A stretch of DNA of 20,602 nt. It comes from Collodictyon triciliatum. Its lineage: Eukaryota; CRuMs. The notes below the pieces were generated by a model, which was not told where the DNA came from, did no database searches, and saw only the letters and a list, made by a program, of their open reading frames with translations. The DNA is taken from contig JBHJMP010001188.1 in the NCBI GenBank assembly GCA_043381765.1, forward strand, positions 1-20,602. Reading direction: 5' to 3'. Positions within the stretch are counted from its first letter, which is position 1; every line of letters begins with the position of its first letter. Shown here one piece after another: positions 19,232 to 20,602 of this stretch. The position numbers and the translations under genes are program-made.

Positions 19232-19935
19232 TCAGGTGGGCGACCCAACTGGTTGATTGGTTGCGTGGGTAGCAGGGGGTTGATATGTTGTAGGAGATAT
19301 CGCACGACACATTCCCACATCTCTTCGCTCGCGGTCAGAGTAGTGGGGACTGCGGGCGTGTTTCAGCAGGATACTCAGGAGGCTGTATTGCACGAGGCTT
19401 TCCAGTCTGGGTACATTGATTTCTCGTTCGGGTGAATCATTGGAGCGAGAGAATGCACGCACACTCCATAAGAACCACAACATATGTCCCCTTGTGACTG
19501 CTCAGAGTATTCTAGAGTCGTGGGTCATTTGGTATTGTGGGCCAAACAGGATGTCAGACGCGCTGAGTTGGTTGGGAGCATAATCAAGCTCAGAGAGCAT
19601 CTTGTGGGAAGATTCTGTCACTCTTTGAGCCAGAGACCACTTCAAAAATGTGTGTTCGATAGAGCCATCTCCACTATGGCACATGGTGCATTCTGGAGAG
19701 GTCGTTGCTGCATGGACTACACACGCGCACCTACCCACAGCTCTCTGTTGGAGATATTGAGCAGTAGGGCGCGGTGTTTCGGGAGTAACTGAGGTATAGG
19801 GACTTGCTTCCAGCTTTTGAATATCAGCGGGTCTATAATGCCTATAGTTTCGGCCCAACGACTCATCTTCTCCGGTTTGTAGGGATTCGGGCTGATGATT
19901 TTATATCGAAACAGCTTGGAGTACGCCATGGCCAT
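19232..19935 (-). mobile_element. Degenerate 3' fragment of a non-LTR (LINE-type) retrotransposon
   Basis: Read on the minus strand, the frames give LLPKHRALLLNISNRELWVGARV, then TSPECTMCHSGDGSIEHTFL, then AQRV and ASDILFGP, then MLWFLWSVRAFSRSN. This order is typical of the region after the reverse transcriptase in LINE ORF2: an RNase-H-like or linker zone, the zinc-knuckle zf-RVT motif (C19690, C19681, H19654) and a conserved W.LW.R tail. The copy is dead: a frameshift near 19717-19735 separates the first two parts, and an in-frame TGA at 19502-19504 separates the last two. The fourth zinc ligand position reads Trp (19639-19637) where Cys is usual. No reverse transcriptase core lies upstream (19936-20602), so the copy is 5'-truncated, as is usual for LINEs. 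Confidence 0.6.
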
Positions 19936-20441
19936 CGAGAATTGAGGAGAGTCAAATGTCTTTTCTCGATTTACTATTTTAATAACAGAAGGAGTAGGTA
20001 TGTTCCTCTGCAGTAATCAGCATAAACGACGATGATTATATGCCCACAAAGGAAATTATGGCTGTGACAAAATGATTGGTGTTTATGCTCGATAATGCTC
20101 ATTTTAACACGGAGGAAAATGTTTCACGTTTTTATCTAAAGAAAAATTAGTTTTAGTTCATGTTTTATTTCATGGAATCGAATGCAGACTTTTTCTTATC
20201 CATTATTTTTTTTTCCTTATTATTTCTCTAGCTCTGTCTCTCTCTCTCGATGTGATCACCACACTTATTCACATTGTAATGATAAAATAGATTGACCTTT
20301 GGTAAAATCCTTCACGCAAACAAAGAAACCTTGAAGATTTTTATTTTCCAATAACGGAGTGTGACGCATTTCATTTATCAAATACTTTCTCCATCTAAAA
20401 TTCCGGACGTGAGCCTTGTGCCAGCAGTCCAACCGGAGATC

Positions 20442-20516
<75 letters not shown>

Positions 20517-20602
20517 TCTAAAAGTCTTAGCTGTTGAGCCCGTCTCAACAATCTTTCATTCAACCATCAGGCAAGTAGTTCCAAAGTAGGTGGGGATGTG
20601 TG
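19936..20602. other. AT-rich right end, no gene recognised
   Basis: Simple AT-rich sequence with a TC-rich run near 20228-20248 and the long T run at 20443-20514. The last 88 bases are of normal complexity and may belong to a gene outside the window; no reading frame can be assigned. Confidence 0.5.
20443..20514. repeat. 72-nt T homopolymer
   Basis: Uninterrupted T run. It could be the poly(A) tail of a minus-strand retroposon or a sequencing/assembly expansion. I see no retroposon body next to it. Confidence 0.9.

Overview
The window is nuclear DNA of an intron-rich, AT-rich eukaryote using the standard stop codons. I rebuilt about 55 introns by joining reading frames and comparing them with remembered family sequences. 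Nearly all are GT-AG, roughly 60-350 nt long. The flagellar/ciliary gene CFAP298 suggests an organism with a flagellated or ciliated stage. The mix of PPP4R4, PTB, SLC25A38, TPMT, a BK-like potassium channel and a LINE relic, amid many homopolymers and microsatellites, fits a free-living protist. I cannot name the lineage from this sequence.

Layout, left to right. At 1-5159 (+) is the 3' part of a PPP4R4-type HEAT-repeat regulatory subunit of protein phosphatase 4, with 17 exons in view; the left edge carries an out-of-order copy of one of its exons. At 6331-9298 (-) is a complete 15-exon polypyrimidine tract-binding protein with four RRMs. At 10031-10114 (+) is a tRNA-Leu(UAA). At 10335-11688 (+) is CFAP298 in six exons. 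At 12109-14658 (-) is the mitochondrial glycine carrier SLC25A38 in 13 exons. At 15359-16288 (+) are exons that look like the C-terminal RCK domain of a Slo/BK-type potassium channel, without a visible pore region. At 17292-18810 (+) is a seven-exon thiopurine S-methyltransferase. At 19232-19935 (-) is a decayed non-LTR retrotransposon tail. The window ends in AT-rich DNA with a 72-nt T run.

The genes are unrelated housekeeping loci with no operon-like logic. PPP4R4/PTB and CFAP298/SLC25A38 are tail-to-tail pairs; PTB/CFAP298 and SLC25A38/channel are head-to-head. CFAP298 and the 3' end of PPP4R4 are clearly GC-richer than the rest. Three plus-strand genes have AATAAA 122-134 nt after their stop codons.

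I found no clear new biological system. The most useful leads are the exon duplication at the left edge, two GC-AG introns, a hexamer repeat that creates stacked in-frame splice acceptors, the orphan channel domain, and a GC-rich segment at 16728-17192 that may be an insertion.
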